Shown here in pieces: positions 43,570-55,252 of a DNA stretch of 64,000 bases (the first letter of the stretch is position 1; every line of letters starts with the position of its first letter). This DNA is from Brachyhypopomus gauderio. Lineage: Eukaryota > Chordata > Actinopteri > Gymnotiformes > Hypopomidae. The translations under genes were made by a program, and so were the position numbers. Location: positions 51,535,682 through 51,599,681 of the forward strand of contig NC_135211.1 of assembly GCF_052324685.1 (NCBI RefSeq), read 5' to 3'. The notes beneath the pieces are model-generated. The model ran no database searches, was not told where the DNA came from, and saw nothing but the letters and a program-made list of their open reading frames with translations.

Positions 43570-44572
43570 TTTGATAATATTGCTGCTTGTTTGTAGTTGC
43601 GCTGTTTGTCTTGTAAACGCTGCTTCGTTGCTAGGTTACCTGTAGGCCTATGTGGCGGAGTAATACATGGAGAGCTTCGGTTACAGTGCTATAACGTGTA
43701 ATATTGGCACTCCTAGATCGCCTCTCAGCCAATCACATTGTAGGGTCGGAACTAACTGTGGTATAATGGACTACAACACATCCAGGCCTTGGACTGGTCG
43801 TAGTTATTGGTGTTCTGAGCTTGGGGACTCTTTTTGTTGCTGATGCTCTGGGAATGCCGAGTAAAGAGTAACCTGAACAATCTCTGTGTAGTCTGGCGTT
43901 TGCTTGGTTTGTACTCACCCAATTAGACCTCAAACCTTATTAGTAACTGCTGAGTTGGTCAGATTGTTACAGCACTGTGTGATGTAAAAAATGTGATGTA
44001 CAGTGCAACTGTTGTCATGGCTTCCACTAAAGACTTTAAGATAAAGTTAAAGAAATTGCCACAGAAGCACTGTTTGTGAACTGCTATGCAGATAGATTAA
44101 ACTTGGTGTTAAACTGGTGCACAATTCATGCCTCGGTCCTGTGTTTTTTGCAACTTTCTCTGGGTTTGTCACATTTATTGTTAAACCCACATTTACTGTT
44201 AAATGATGGCCTTTCCTAAGTCTTCAGGAAGCTCCCTGAATCTCTGCTACACAGTGACGCTTCACATAATGGATATTAAGCACTATGACCAACATGTATC
44301 ATAGACTCCTGCAGACTTTTGAAAGGACTAATATTAAAAGAGTCAGGTGTTTCCTGAGGAGATATTTCAACATTTGATAAAAAGTTATGGCAGTTTCTTT
44401 GATGTAGGGAGTCTGAAATCTGAGTTCCATGTTTTGGTCCCATCCACCGGCACAGGGAAATGTGTGTGCACGAGTCTGTGTGACTAGGCGTGCGTGTGTG
44501 TGTGTGTGTCGCAGGTGGTTAGGGGAGGTATCTGTTGTAGACGGTCGGCCGTGTTATAAAGCTGGAAAGTAA
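43570..44572. other. Intergenic, nothing firm
   Basis: A CpG-containing promoter-like flank of the Crypton-like fragment at 43620-43760, then unassigned sequence with a short GT run at 44490-44508. Confidence 0.4.
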
Positions 44573-44577
44573 AAATC

Positions 44578-45024
44578 TGTCAGGGATGTCAGTCATACCC
44601 GTGACCACCAGAGGGCACCATCGCCGAAATACTAACCAGCACACCTGACTCCAATATAACACTCACCACACCCTACTTAAGGACTCTGCACACACACCAG
44701 TGCGAAGTATTGCCTCTCTGAGTGTCTCTACCTAAGCCTTATTATTGCATTTCATTCTGACTGATTCTGGTTTTTGATCCCTGCTCTGGCCTTTTGATAC
44801 CCTCCTGTTTAGCCTAGCCCTTTTGTACCTCTGCCTGCCTTTCTGAAGTCTTTTTGGTTTTTTGACACTCTGCCTGGTTGTTGACTCACCCTTTTTGCCT
44901 TGCCCTTTTGTGCTGCTGCCTGCTTTCCCTACGAGGTCTGCTTATTGCTATTTATTATTAAAATTAAAGTATATTTATACCTGCTTATGGATCCATCTCT
45001 ACCCTCGGGTTCACCACCTTTACA
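44578..45024. mobile_element. Solo LTR, 447 bp, TSD AAATC
   Basis: It runs from TGTCAGGGATGTCAGTC to GGTTCACCACCTTTACA. AAATC is exact at 44573-44577 and 45025-45029. Confidence 0.85.
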
Positions 45025-45029
45025 AAATC

Positions 45030-45726
45030 AAAGAAGATCCTAATAAAGTTTTAAGCATTGCTTAATACGCTTTGATGTTATAGAGCTCTGCACTCTGCGA
45101 GAGCCGGAGAGTCATAAAAACATATAAAAAACATTTAAAAACATAATAAATCATATTGTTTAATGCTTAATCTTGACAAGATGACGTTGATTGACATGAT
45201 GACGAGTGATTGACAACGTCACGTGATGGGGTGGGGGGAGGGGGGGTAAGGTCATAAATCATTTTGACAGAAGAAGACCCTTATATTTCTCTATCCTTGA
45301 CTGTAAGCCGATCCAATCACAAGTGGTTGGATGCAATTCCCTGTCTGTGTGTGTGTCACTCTCTCTTCAGATGCCAAGTATAGTGTGATGCCTACATTTC
45401 TTACTCTTATAAGCAGTTCATATTTTTATTTTAAAATGATTTAATAAAAAGCTTTGAGGAAATAGAGAACAGTCATTACTCTTGGAAAGAAAACAGTTTT
45501 GTGATGTGATCATAAAACATTGTGATGAAGTGATGTAATCCAAATGCGTAAGGCCAGTAAAATGAACTATGATTATTTTGTAACTTATAAACATGTAACA
45601 CAAGGATTTTTTAGGATTTTTTAGTTTTAAGTATTTAAAGGATAAGTAAACTGGTATTGAAACAGAATGGAGGTGAGTGCTATGGGCCGGAAGTTATTCA
45701 GGCATGCTGGCGATGGCTTTTTGGAG
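45030..45726. other. Intergenic, nothing recognised
   Basis: It contains a G-rich run near 45230-45247. A 28-bp block at about 45298-45345 (CCGATCCAATCACAAGTGG) recurs at 51653-51690. No gene was seen. Confidence 0.4.
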
Positions 45727-46430
45727 TTAGAAATCAATCAATCAATCAAATTTAATTTATATAGCGCTTTTTACAACAGTTGTTGTCACAAAGCAGCTTT
45801 ACAAGTATGCGAGTCCAAGCCCCTAGTAAGCAAGCCAAGGGTGACAGTGGCAAGGAAAAACTCCCTAAGGGCATGAGGAAGAAACCTTGAAGACTCGGGG
45901 GGGTGGGTATCCATCCTCCTCTGGCCGACACTGGTCACCACAACAACAAATTAAAGAGAGAAAAACAAAGAAAAGATGTAAGGGATAAATAAAGTTCATG
46001 TTAGTGTATATTTATATACATTAGTTCTTTATGTAATTCCTGTTCAGTCCTAAACGTCTTGATGGTTTGTAATGTTAGTCATAGCAGAGGAGAATTCAGG
46101 GTGGTGAGAGGGCCCAGGGAAATGGGTTGATGCTTCATCATATCTGGTTAGGCAGGAGGTGGCTGGCCCAGGATGGATCTCTGGAAAGGCTTGTCTCTCC
46201 TCATCTCAGTGTTCCTCGAATAGGCGGGCAGCCATGTGGAGAAAGTAAAACAGGGAAAATGAGCTCTGTATGAGGTCATATACAGCACAGGTGAAATTAT
46301 AAACATTTCTGGAGTGTGGCATCAACTCCGGCAATAAATTAAATTATTACAGCCTAGCTTAAAATGCAGAACTAGAAGGTAACATAGACGTGGGAGCATC
46401 CTGAGACATTGGCATCCATCCACTGCACTG
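45727..46430 (-). mobile_element. Inverted copy of the otophysan-type retroposon 3' end
   Basis: It begins with an (AATC)n stretch and ATATAGCGCTTTTTACAACA, and contains the reverse of the 14311-14612 sequence. It extends to about 46430 with the single-copy version of the 61-bp unit (46020-46085). Confidence 0.7.
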
Positions 46431-47414
46431 TCAACAAACTTGAGTGACCACGTGCAGTGACAGGATGACAGCACCAGCACCCCAGTTTACCATAAAACCC
46501 CCCTGTTTACATCTGGGCTTCGTGCACCATTTGTAATACTGTTGTGTTTGTTTCACTTTCATTTCTGTATTACACGTCTTTGTTCCATAACTCATGTCTG
46601 TATTTTGTTCCCCAGACACAAACCACATTGTTATCTGTTGATGTTCATGACTTGGAAGACTCTGATCCACTGAATGTTCGCATTGGTATGAAATTCTGGT
46701 TGGTTGTCTGGTTTTGTGTGTGTCTGTTTTTGTCTTGTTTCTATGGGGTTTCAGTCTAATCTCCATCCATCCAGATGTGTTCCCCTCCCCACCACAACTC
46801 TGTCCTTCTGTATCATGGCTGTTTTTCTCTTTCTTTGCTCTGAAGTATTCTTTGGTCTCTAAAGCTGAATCCCCCCACTGTCAATGACATAAATCACATT
46901 TGTTATTGTACATACTGTATTCTACAGACACTTCACTCCCTATAGACCAAACTGTTCTCTGATGCAACAATATGCTATATGGCCCCTTGTGAGGCCATCT
47001 TAAGATTATGTATAAACTAATAGTTTAAGGCAGCAATTATTTATCTAATTAATAATTATATATCTAATTTTAAAATCCATTTCATTGATGAGCAAAATAT
47101 ACTTTTGCTAATGTTATTGCTAAGCAAAAACTTAGTTTCTCAACACCTTCTAGTTACACCCACAGCCTAGAGTGGGGATGAAACAGTAAAGGGACTTATA
47201 ATGCAGAATTAGTAAATTAATTTGTTTGTTGATATTATATGTGCAAGCAATGTTTGGTTAAAGTTTGCTATATTTATAATCAATAAATACTATCACTGAC
47301 TAGGTAAAAGCAAACAAGTTAGTTCCTTTCCAGCTGATTTGGCAGCTTTTCTGGATGTTACACATAATCGATGTTTAATATTTAAAACCTCTGATATATT
47401 CCAAATTGTTTGCT
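46431..47414. other. Intergenic; one weak exon-like segment
   Basis: A 69-bp stretch at about 46615-46684 has an acceptor-like TTTTGTTCCCCAG before it and a GTATGA donor-like string after it, and encodes HDLEDSDPLNVRI. No homologue was recognised and it may be chance. The rest is AT-rich. Confidence 0.3.
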
Positions 47415-47419
47415 GATGT

Positions 47420-48297
47420 TGTCAGGGCAGGCCCCGGCGCTGCCCCGCCCATGTCCACCAGAGGGCGCTCGCGGTCCCCTGTCAGGGCAGGTCCCTCCTC
47501 TACGCATGCCATGAATACCAGAAGGCGTTCGCATTCCACAACTCTCAATCAGCGAAGATGAGCCGCAGCCGGATTTCACCCTTCTTAAGGAGGCCGACTG
47601 CGACTCATCTTTGCTGAGTTGTTTGGTCTTTCAAGCGGTCAGCCGGTATCGTGGTTTCCATTGCGTTACTTTCATTGCCTTCTCTACAGTGTTTTTTCTC
47701 TCCGCTATCCCCTGTCTTTTCGAGTGTTTACTTCTGCGCCCCTTTGGGCCATTCTCAAGTTTTCCTCCCGCTATATTTCTTCCTATTCCAGTTTTGGTTT
47801 GATTAGGAAGGGTTTTTGTTTTTCGCCGCTTTTGGCTGGATTGTCAGTCCTTCCCTGACGGTTTTCGTTTCCTTCTCTCTCTCCCGTTTTGTCGCGTTGA
47901 CTTCGTTCCGCGTTTTTGGGTTGTCTTTTGATTTCAGTTTTTCTTTTTCGCGTTGATCTCATTCCGCATTCCTTTGTTGTGGGTTATTTACTTTTCTATT
48001 TTTCGTGCTGTTGTCCTTTTTCGCGTCTGCTCAATCTGCGTTTTGTTTTTCTCTAGTGAATTATTTTATTTTTATTTTTATACTTACCTCGCGTCGAGTT
48101 CTCTCCGCGTTTTCCTTATTTTCTCCTCGGGTTTTTTCCCTTTTGAGTATACTTATTCAAGGGTATTTTTCTTTCTCGCTTTTCCCGCATTCCTTGTGGC
48201 GGAGGTTTCAGTTTATTGTTTTTGTTTGTGGTCTGGCATTTGGGCTCCTATAACAAAACCCCAGCGCTTTGTGCGTGTTCGCACACCCCGCATGACA
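47420..48297 (+). mobile_element. Solo LTR, about 878 bp
   Basis: It runs from TGTCAGGGCAGGCCCCGGC to CACCCCGCATGACA. The flanks GATGT and GATGA match at four of five bases. The first 80 bp contain an internal repeat (TGTCAGGGCAGG again at about 47480). The middle is T-rich, as in fish gypsy LTRs. Confidence 0.7.
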
Positions 48298-48410
48298 GAT
48301 GAGCCAGGAGGCTCAACTCACCAGAAAATTTTATCTTATCATCTTATCACATGCAGTGATGAGTAAACTTTTGACACCAACTTCCTGTATAGTGATAAAC
48401 TGTTACTCAC

Positions 48411-49147
48411 ATCTCTGTGCACTTTGAGGTTCCTGATGAATTTATTTTCACTAAAATGATGATTGCTTGTGTAGTCCACTTCACAGGGAACACCTAGGGC
48501 AGTGGTTCTCAAACTGTGGTACGCGTACCACTGGTGGTACGCAGAGCACCCCGCGGTGGTACGCCAGATGAACTCGGAAAATAAAAGATGCTTTTTTTTT
48601 TTTTTTACACAACACATTTTTTTTTATTAAAACAGAATTATGACAAGTCCTGAAATTCAGAAACTAAAAGGGATTACTCGTATTATGTGCGGAGAAAATG
48701 TCGCTAAACAGTTCGACCTGGTGCATCTTTCAAACGACACGGTCACTCGCAGAATTAGCCAACTTGCTCGTTTACGTGCGATATGAGTATGAGGGCATGT
48801 CGCACGAAGACTTTTTGTGCTGTAAACCAACCACTACCAACACGAACTACAGGAGAACTACATTATAACATATGTGTGTAATGAGCAGGGTTGCCAAATG
48901 CGTGAGACACACGCATTTGACCGTCTTCACACGCCACACATCCGATTTCTCACGTCGACAAAAAAAATCTAGTTTATTTACCTCTGATCCACATCTATGA
49001 TTCAATGAGTTACTAGTTCGCTCTGGCGCCAACCATCGTGATATAATACTTAATTCGTGTCCATTTTACATCCTCCCGGTAACAATTTACATTCGCCCCC
49101 CCCCCCCGTCAACAACTTAAACTTGCCAAACAGCTTTTCCTTTTTTT

Positions 49148-49178
<31 letters not shown>

Positions 49179-49298
49179 TAGTAGGTGGTACGTGGAGGTT
49201 TTTCGTTTGACAGTTGGTGGTACTTTGTCTAAAAAGTTTGAGAACCACTGACCTAGGGCATTTGGAGTATAGAGCTGGAATGTAGTTAAAGCCTCCAT
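48411..49298 (-). pseudogene. Possible host exon split by the hAT insertion
   Basis: Without the insertion and one target duplication, the minus strand has an ATG at 49298, an open frame (MEALTTFQLYTPNALG, then VPCEVDYTSNHHFSE and NKFIRNLKVHRD) and a GTGAGT donor after 48411. Roughly 43 codons stay open across the junction, exactly at the insertion point. The protein was not recognised. If real, the hAT element has disrupted it, unless it is spliced out. Confidence 0.35.
48500..49250 (-). mobile_element. hAT-type element with transposase remnant, TSD ACCTAGGG
   Basis: The ends CAGTGGTTCTCAAAC and GTTTGAGAACCACTG are perfect inverted repeats, with ACCTAGGG on both sides (48492-48499, 49251-49258). 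On the plus strand, about 48640-48830 still encodes LKGITRIMCGENVAKQF and SNDTVTRRISQL, a block of hAT transposases of the ZBED5-like group, with stops downstream. A long poly-G run lies at 49150-49178. Confidence 0.9.
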
Positions 49299-49692
49299 TA
49301 TCTTACTTTACACAGCAGTGGTAGATCAAGTGCAGCATGTTGTTATAACACTTCTATTCAGAAATCCTTCTAAATGTTGTAAAATGTTCTTCCTGCATTG
49401 CTCTCCAGTCATACCTGGACGGTCAGCATTTAGAAGCAGATGTACCTAAGAAGTAGTCACCTAAATGGGAACTAAAGCTAGCCTGCGGCCTCGTGCCTAC
49501 GACTGCAGCACAGCAGTGCCAATATTACACGTTATAGCACTCCCTCTCGTGTATTATTGCGTAATTATTTGCTGTACTGTCAGAGTTGAGTAAACATTGT
49601 TTTATGACACTGGGATTGCCTGTTTAGATTTGTTAGCTGTCATCAGTATCAGTTCTACAGTACTTTCTGTTGTGCATCATTTCATGTGTGAA
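49299..49692. other. Intergenic, nothing recognised
   Basis: Only the inverted block shared with 43.6 kb (CAATATTACACGTTATAGCAC region). Confidence 0.4.
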
Positions 49693-49698
49693 TGGTAT

Positions 49699-50026
49699 TG
49701 TGACGGCGCCGGGCACACGGACTGACAAGCCCGCCCACACGTCAGCAGAGAAGCCTGGGAGATGAGAGAGACTGGGAATTGTAAATAGTCAGTTTTAAAT
49801 AAGTGAGTTGATAGTTATTTTGATGTTTTTAGTTATAGTGTTAGGGGGACGAATATGTGTGTGTTCCGTGGGGAAAACCAGGAGTGAACTCACCGTGGAG
49901 TGAGTGCAGCTGAGTGGAGTAGTTGCAGTAAGAGAGACATGAAAAAAGGCCTATGAGGTTCTCAATAAAGCGCGTCTCTTGTTGAAAAGAGTCTCACGTG
50001 AGACTCCTTTCTTCACCGCCACAACA
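49699..50026 (+). mobile_element. Solo LTR, 328 bp, 4-bp TSD GTAT
   Basis: It runs from TGTGACGGCGCCGGGCACAC to TTCACCGCCACAACA. GTAT flanks both sides. CTCAATAAAGCGCGTCTC is a polyadenylation-type region, giving plus orientation. Confidence 0.75.
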
Positions 50027-50404
50027 GTATGTTAGTTTCCATGAGATCTGGCTTATTGTGTGTGTTTGTGTACTATAATGGTACAGCATTCCCACTCGCT
50101 GTGTTAAAGCAGAAACAGCGGGTTAGGGTTCTAGTTTCTAGTGTTAGGGTTCAAGTTTCTAGTGTGTCCTAGTGTAGTTACCAGTCTGTCTAAATGATCC
50201 TCCCTACCATCAAAATGATGATGATCAACTTGTGCCTGCTGAGCATATGTAAATTTGCAGGACATTTTAGGATATTTCTCCAGGTTTCAGTTTAAAGTCC
50301 TTTCTCACAGATAAATAAACATTATTATGTCTAGGAAAGTCAGCCCAGTTCAACACAATGTCAGATAAATAGTGACTGCACAGTGTTCACAGTATCACCG
50401 TCGT

Positions 50405-50746
50405 TGTGATGATGGATGGAGACAGGCACGACGACGGTTTTAGTGCTGACACGGTGATTTATTCTGTGTAGACAACGTGAAGTCCGGCGCAATAGCGCAA
50501 GCACACAAACACATGCAGCTCACTCAAGCACGAACTTTAGACAAAGACGAGCACAAGACACTGCGCGAACGCACATTAAATAGGTGATTAACACAGACCC
50601 TCGTGATCTCAAGACAAGGCACAGGTGAGACTACGAACACGCTCACAGACAACCCACACCCACGGAAGTACATATATGGACACAACGACACGCAGACAAC
50701 GTAACGGCACGCCCACAGGGAAGGGTCCGGAGCTGTCACCGTAACA
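50405..50746 (-). mobile_element. Solo LTR, 342 bp, TSD GTCGT
   Basis: It runs from TGTGATGATGGATGG to GCTGTCACCGTAACA. GTCGT is exact at 50400-50404 and 50747-50751. The interior shares GACACTGCGCGAACGCACAT, then TAAATAG, with the LTRs at 3567 and 5063; minus orientation is assumed from that relationship. Confidence 0.85.
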
Positions 50747-50751
50747 GTCGT

Positions 50752-51960
50752 CCCTGGCATGATCATTAGGGATCTGGACCCAGGTGCCTGTAAAGCCGCT
50801 TTGTGACAATATGAGTTGTAAAAAAGTGCAATATAAATATATAAATAGATAGGGTATTCATTTGGATATTGGTGTGAGATGCACATGTGCTATTAAGACT
50901 TAATTCATAACAGATGTCTCTGTAACTAACAGTGTGGCACACAGAATCTTCTAGAAAAGATGTATTACACCATATCCTCTACTAGTGGTAAATAATAACG
51001 CTGTAAAATGTGTCACCCCAAATATCTCACGCCAGCTCCATTGTCTCTGTGCACCCCAGTATCACGCCCTAGTGGTCACATCCACCCACTCTGTCCTGGC
51101 CAGTGTCCAGCCCCTCCCCCACCTCTAACCTCACTCTACATTACACATCATACAACTGTAATCCCAGTTACTTACACTCAAACACAGAAGTACATATGGT
51201 CTTTAGATGGTCCATAATGCAATACTCAAACGGTGGGAAAAAAATCACTGGTTTATAGTCGCATTCCAGTGTTTCCCCTTTAACTCTTCCCACAAGCTCG
51301 TAATCCACTTGAACATGGTAGGAAAACTGTACACACACCCCCAATCTGTCACTACACATACATATACAAACCAAAACCTGGATACTGTCTCTACAGGGTG
51401 AACAATCAAGAACTTAGTGTCAATAAAAACAGGAAAATGACAGCAACAATTTGCAGACTGTTCACTTTATAATGTGGCTAACTTTAAAATGTTCCTGTTT
51501 TTTTCCTTCTGTTTTTTGTCCTTTGCTCTTTTCCTGGTGTGTTTTGGGAGATCGAGGCACGTTTATTCTCATGTAGCACTTGTGAGGTGTAACGGTCATG
51601 GTTGAGGCCCCAGGTTTTCCCTTTGGAGGAGGGTGGAGATCCTTGACTGTAAGCCGATCCAATCACATCTGGTTGGATGCAATTCCCTGTTGAGACATTA
51701 ATCATCACCGTGCTCTAGTGAAACTGTTTTATTTTTTATGTGTCAAGTTTTCCGCGTCCTTTCAGTTTCATTTTGACTATTCTGTGTGTGTGTGTGTGTG
51801 CGTGTGTGTGTGTGGTTTCGCAATCCGTTTGCTCGTGTTTGTGTATATATTGTGTGCGCGCAGCCTTAGTTTATTAGTATTTAATCCTGTCTGCTTTAAA
51901 CGGCACTTGGGTCTGCTTCTCCCTTCATTTCCTGATGCGTTGTGTACTGGTTTGTACACC
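50752..51960. other. Intergenic, no gene supported
   Basis: A short retroposon tail lies at 50785-50860 (AAGCCGCTTTGTGACAATAT). The block 50930-50970 recurs near 41620. A (GT) run lies at 51783-51813. A minus-strand frame at 51374-51168 (QFSYHVQVDYELVGRVKG) is open for about 65 codons but was not recognised. Confidence 0.4.
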
Positions 51961-52110
51961 CATTGTCACAGTAACTTCCTAATTTGGTGGCATCACAATA
52001 GGGATTTTCTATTCCTATTGAGTTCCACAGCAGTAATTTTGTCTCAAATTAGCCCAGGTACAAGCAAACCGGGACGGTCACATTTTGAGAGTCTGTTGTA
52101 GATTAACGAT
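51961..52110 (+). pseudogene. Orphan duplicate of the gene B promoter and 5' UTR
   Basis: From GTAACTTCCTAATTTGGTGG to GATTAACGATATCTCAG it matches 14857-15006 with few changes. At the start codon ATG is ATA, and homology ends seven bases later. The first ETS core is kept and the second altered. It may be all that remains of the 5' end of gene C, whose exon 2 begins 9.7 kb downstream. Confidence 0.85.
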
Positions 52111-52651
52111 ATCTCAGTTATTTTCTTTTCCTACTTTTGTAGACACTTCACTTGTTTGATGTTTAAATTTGGTCTCGGTGGCCCGAGTTGCTAGTTTATC
52201 TTGATTATTACGACAGAATGGCACTTCTCCTAATGAAACGATTGGTGACTCTGCCCACCTCGCGCGAACGGTGGAGGCGTTTATACTTTCGCGAGCGTCA
52301 CTGCAGTGTTCTCCGAAACGATAGGTGTTTTGTCAGAAACGATATGTGGTAGAAACACCCCTCATAACAGGGGAATGAACATTTACCTGACCAATTTTAA
52401 TGTTGCTATGTGTTTCAGGTTTGAAAAGTGCTGGAATTTAGGTTAAAGTACTTTAAAATGCTTGAAATTGTAACTACTTGGTTTCACAGCAAATATCTGT
52501 CTGACTGAATAGTTCTCTTGTATTAGGTTAACAAATACGAGCCTCTTGTAATTCCAGGACGAAACATGAGAGAACGTGAAGACGTGAAGATTGGGCGTTT
52601 TTAAAATAAACAACCATTAAATAATGTGATAAAAAGCGAATTATTTCGAGT
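52111..52651. other. Intergenic, nothing recognised
   Basis: No exon or repeat end was recognised between the orphan promoter and the gypsy element. Confidence 0.4.
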
Positions 52652-53026
52652 ATATGTGTAACGTTTCAGCCAGGAAGACACGGATCCAAATGTGGATTAC
52701 TGATGTTTTTATTTCTTGAGTGAATACGGAGTACTCGCACAGGTGAATAACTCCGTGTGGTGTGTGCAGTGTGTGAGTGTGGTTGTCGTGGTCAGGACGG
52801 TCCAAGTTCACGCCGGGTAGACAGATGGCCGGAGGTACAAAGGGGCTAGGCTGGAGACGAGGTCTGGAACGAGAGCAGAGGTCAAAACACAGGAGAGCAA
52901 TCAGGAGATAACGCTTGGTAGATGGCATGCCAACAATACTTCGCAACCCGGAAGATAGAGGAGGAAGCTTATATAGCGTGAAAGGGGAGGGGCGATGAGC
53001 GGCAGGTGAAACGCATCTCATGGCGA

Positions 53027-55252
53027 TCATGTGCTGTTCCTGACATTACCCCCCCTCCGACGAGCGGCTCCAGCCGCAACAGACCGGTTAGAAGGGGGCC
53101 GGCCACGACGCCTGGGAGCAGGGAAGTGAGGATGAGCAGCGTGGAATTCGGCGAGAAGAGGGGGGTCCAACACATCCCGCGCGGGGATCCATGCACGTTC
53201 CTCAGGACCGTAGCCCTCCCACTCGATCAGATACTGAAGCCCACCCCGACGCCGACGGGACTCCAGAATGGCATGGATGAGGTAAGCGGGGCGCCCGTCG
53301 AGCTCCAGTGGTTCAGGTGGCTTGGCAAGAGACGGCGCCGCAGACATAGGACTGTAGAACACCGGTTTAAGCAGAGAAACGTGGAACACCGGATGGACGC
53401 GATACTGAGGGGGCAGCTGAAGTTCATACGAGACGGCGTTGACTCGCCGCAGGACCTTGAATGGACCGACGTATTTAGGGCTGAGTTTCTTGCATCGTTG
53501 CCGCAGGTTCAAGTCTCGCGTGGACAGCCACACCCTCTGCCCCGGGTGGTAGACCAGTGTAGGCAACCGGCGACGATCTGCGTGGAGTCTCCGGGTGTGA
53601 AGAGCGCGTCGCAGGTGCACGTGGGCCCGTTCCCAAGTGCGCGCACTGTTCTCGAACCAGTGGTCCAGCGCTGGAATGTTTGATGGACTTTCGTCCCAGG
53701 GGAAGAAGGCCGGTTGATACCCGTACACACATTGAAAGGGGGTCATTTTGGTGGAGGAATGTATTAGCGAGTTCCGGGCATATTCCGCCCAAGGTAGGTA
53801 TTTACTCCAGCCCGCCTGGGAAACGCAATATTGCCTCAAAAACCTCCCTATCTCCTGGTTTACTCGTTCTACTTCCCCGTTAGCCTGAGGATGGTAGCCG
53901 GAGGTGAGACTAATTGTGACCCCGAGCAGCTTGCAGAATTGTTTCCACAATTGTGACGTGAATTGGACACCCCTATCAGAAACAATATCCTCGGGCAACC
54001 CGAAGACTCGGAAAACGAAAGTGAAAACGGCCAGGGCGGTCTCCATGGCAGTGGGTAACTTGGGAAAAGGAATTAAGCGACACATCTTGGAGAACCTATC
54101 GACTACAACTAGAATGACAGTGTTGCCTTCGGACTTCGGTAAATCGGTGATGAAATCCATCGCGATATGGGACCAGGGTCGGCGAGGAATAGCGAGTGGA
54201 AGCAACTTTCCTACAGGGAGAGTTCGGGGGGTGCGACTCGTCGCGCAGATGCTGCAAGCTAATATGTAATCGCGAACGTCGTCTTTTAAAGATGCCCACC
54301 AATAGAGCCGTGATATGAGATGTATGGTGCGTGTAATCCCCGGGTGACCTGTACCCGCCGTATTGTGAGCTAGTTGTAAGAGTCGTCCTCTCATAGACAC
54401 GGGGACGTACTGTTTTCCTGCCGGGCAATCGTCTGGACGGGGATCTGTGCGTAGTGCTTCCTCCATCTCGCCTTGCAAATTCCACCGAACGGCAGCTACG
54501 AAACAGGTGCGTGGCAATATGTACTCCGGTTCCTTTTCTACGGTGTCTTTATCGTAGATGCGTGAGAGGGCATCGGCTTTTGTGTTCTTTGAGCCGGGTC
54601 TATAGGAGACAGAAAAACGGAACCGGGAGAACAACAACGCCCATCTAGCTTGGCGAGGGTTAAGTCGCCTGGCTTCTTTTAAGTACTCCAAATTTTTGTG
54701 GTCGGTGTAAACAATAAAAGGGTGCTCCGCCCCCTCTAACCAGTGTCTCCACTGTTCTAAGGCGAGTTTAACTGCCAGGAGTTCACGGTTGCCGACATCA
54801 TAATTTTGTTCTGCTGGTTGCAACTTCCTCGAGTAAAACGCACAAGGGACCAATTTAGGGGGGTTTCCTTGGCGCTGGGAGAGAACCGCTCCTACTCCCA
54901 CCTCAGAGGCGTCGACCTCGACCACAAAGGGGACATGGGGGTCAGGGAGGTGAAGAATGGGTGCGGAGGAGAACGCTCTCTTGAGCAACGAAAACGCCCG
55001 GTCAGCCTCAGCCGTCCAGTCAAGGCGCAGACGCTGCCCGCCCCGTAGGAGATTCGTCAGCGGAGCGGCCACGGAGCCAAAGCCCCTGATGAAGCGACGG
55101 TAAAAGTTCGCGAATCCCAGGAATCGCTGGAGTTCCTTCCTCGTTTGAGGCACTGGCCATTTTGCGACCGCAGACGCCTTGTCCATATTCATAGAGATTC
55201 CCCCCGGAGACAGAGTACATCCCAGGAATTCCACGGAAGTCCGGTGAAACTC
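53027..55252 (-). CDS. gypsy pol, second part: RT end, RNase H, integrase, chromodomain
   Basis: It continues the pol frame after the second TGA. The first in-frame Met lies at about 55234 ([12 protein letters not shown]). The RT thumb ([16 protein letters not shown]) is followed by RNase H with [16 protein letters not shown] and [10 protein letters not shown]. The integrase has its HHCC zinc region (GHPG to CSIC) and core residues in [17 protein letters not shown] and [10 protein letters not shown]. The C-terminal chromodomain includes [17 protein letters not shown]. The stop lies inside the 3' LTR. Length and order are those of vertebrate chromodomain gypsy elements. Confidence 0.92.
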   Translation of the reverse strand, partial: EFHRTSVEFLGCTLSPGGISMNMDKASAVAKWPVPQTRKELQRFLGFANFYRRFIRGFGSVAAPLTNLLRGGQRLRLDWTAEADRAFSLLKRAFSSAPILHLPDPHVPFVVEVDASEVGVGAVLSQRQGNPPKLVPCAFYSRKLQPAEQNYDVGNRELLAVKLALEQWRHWLEGAEHPFIVYTDHKNLEYLKEARRLNPRQARWALLFSRFRFSVSYRPGSKNTKADALSRIYDKDTVEKEPEYILPRTCFVAAVRWNLQGEMEEALRTDPRPDDCPAGKQYVPVSMRGRLLQLAHNTAGTGHPGITRTIHLISRLYWWASLKDDVRDYILACSICATSRTPRTLPVGKLLPLAIPRRPWSHIAMDFITDLPKSEGNTVILVVVDRFSKMCRLIPFPKLPTAMETALAVFTFVFRVFGLPEDIVSDRGVQFTSQLWKQFCKLLGVTISLTSGYHPQANGEVERVNQEIGRFLRQYCVSQAGWSKYLPWAEYARNSLIHSSTKMTPFQCVYGYQPAFFPWDESPSNIPALDHWFENSARTWERAHVHLRRALHTRRLHADRRRLPTLVYHPGQRVWLSTRDLNLRQRCKKLSPKYVGPFKVLRRVNAVSYELQLPPQYRVHPVFHVSLLKPVFYSPMSAAPSLAKPPEPLELDGRPAYLIHAILESRRRRGGLQYLIEWEGYGPEERAWIPARDVLDPPLLAEFHAAHPHFPAPRRRGRPPSNRSVAAGAARRRGGNVRNST

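Noticed and set aside
46615..46684. Possible small exon with acceptor and donor
   Set aside because: Only 69 bp, a single isolated candidate with no partner exon; chance splice-like strings are common in this sequence.
47611..48366. Hydrophobic ORFs around 47.6-48.4 kb
   Set aside because: They lie within a T-rich solo LTR; runs of Phe, Leu and Ser come from base composition.
51168..51374. 68-codon minus-strand frame as an exon
   Set aside because: A plausible amino-acid mix but no homologue recognised and no clear acceptor; left as unassigned.
53006..54648. Plus-strand ORFs within the gypsy element
   Set aside because: Antisense shadows of the pol frame.
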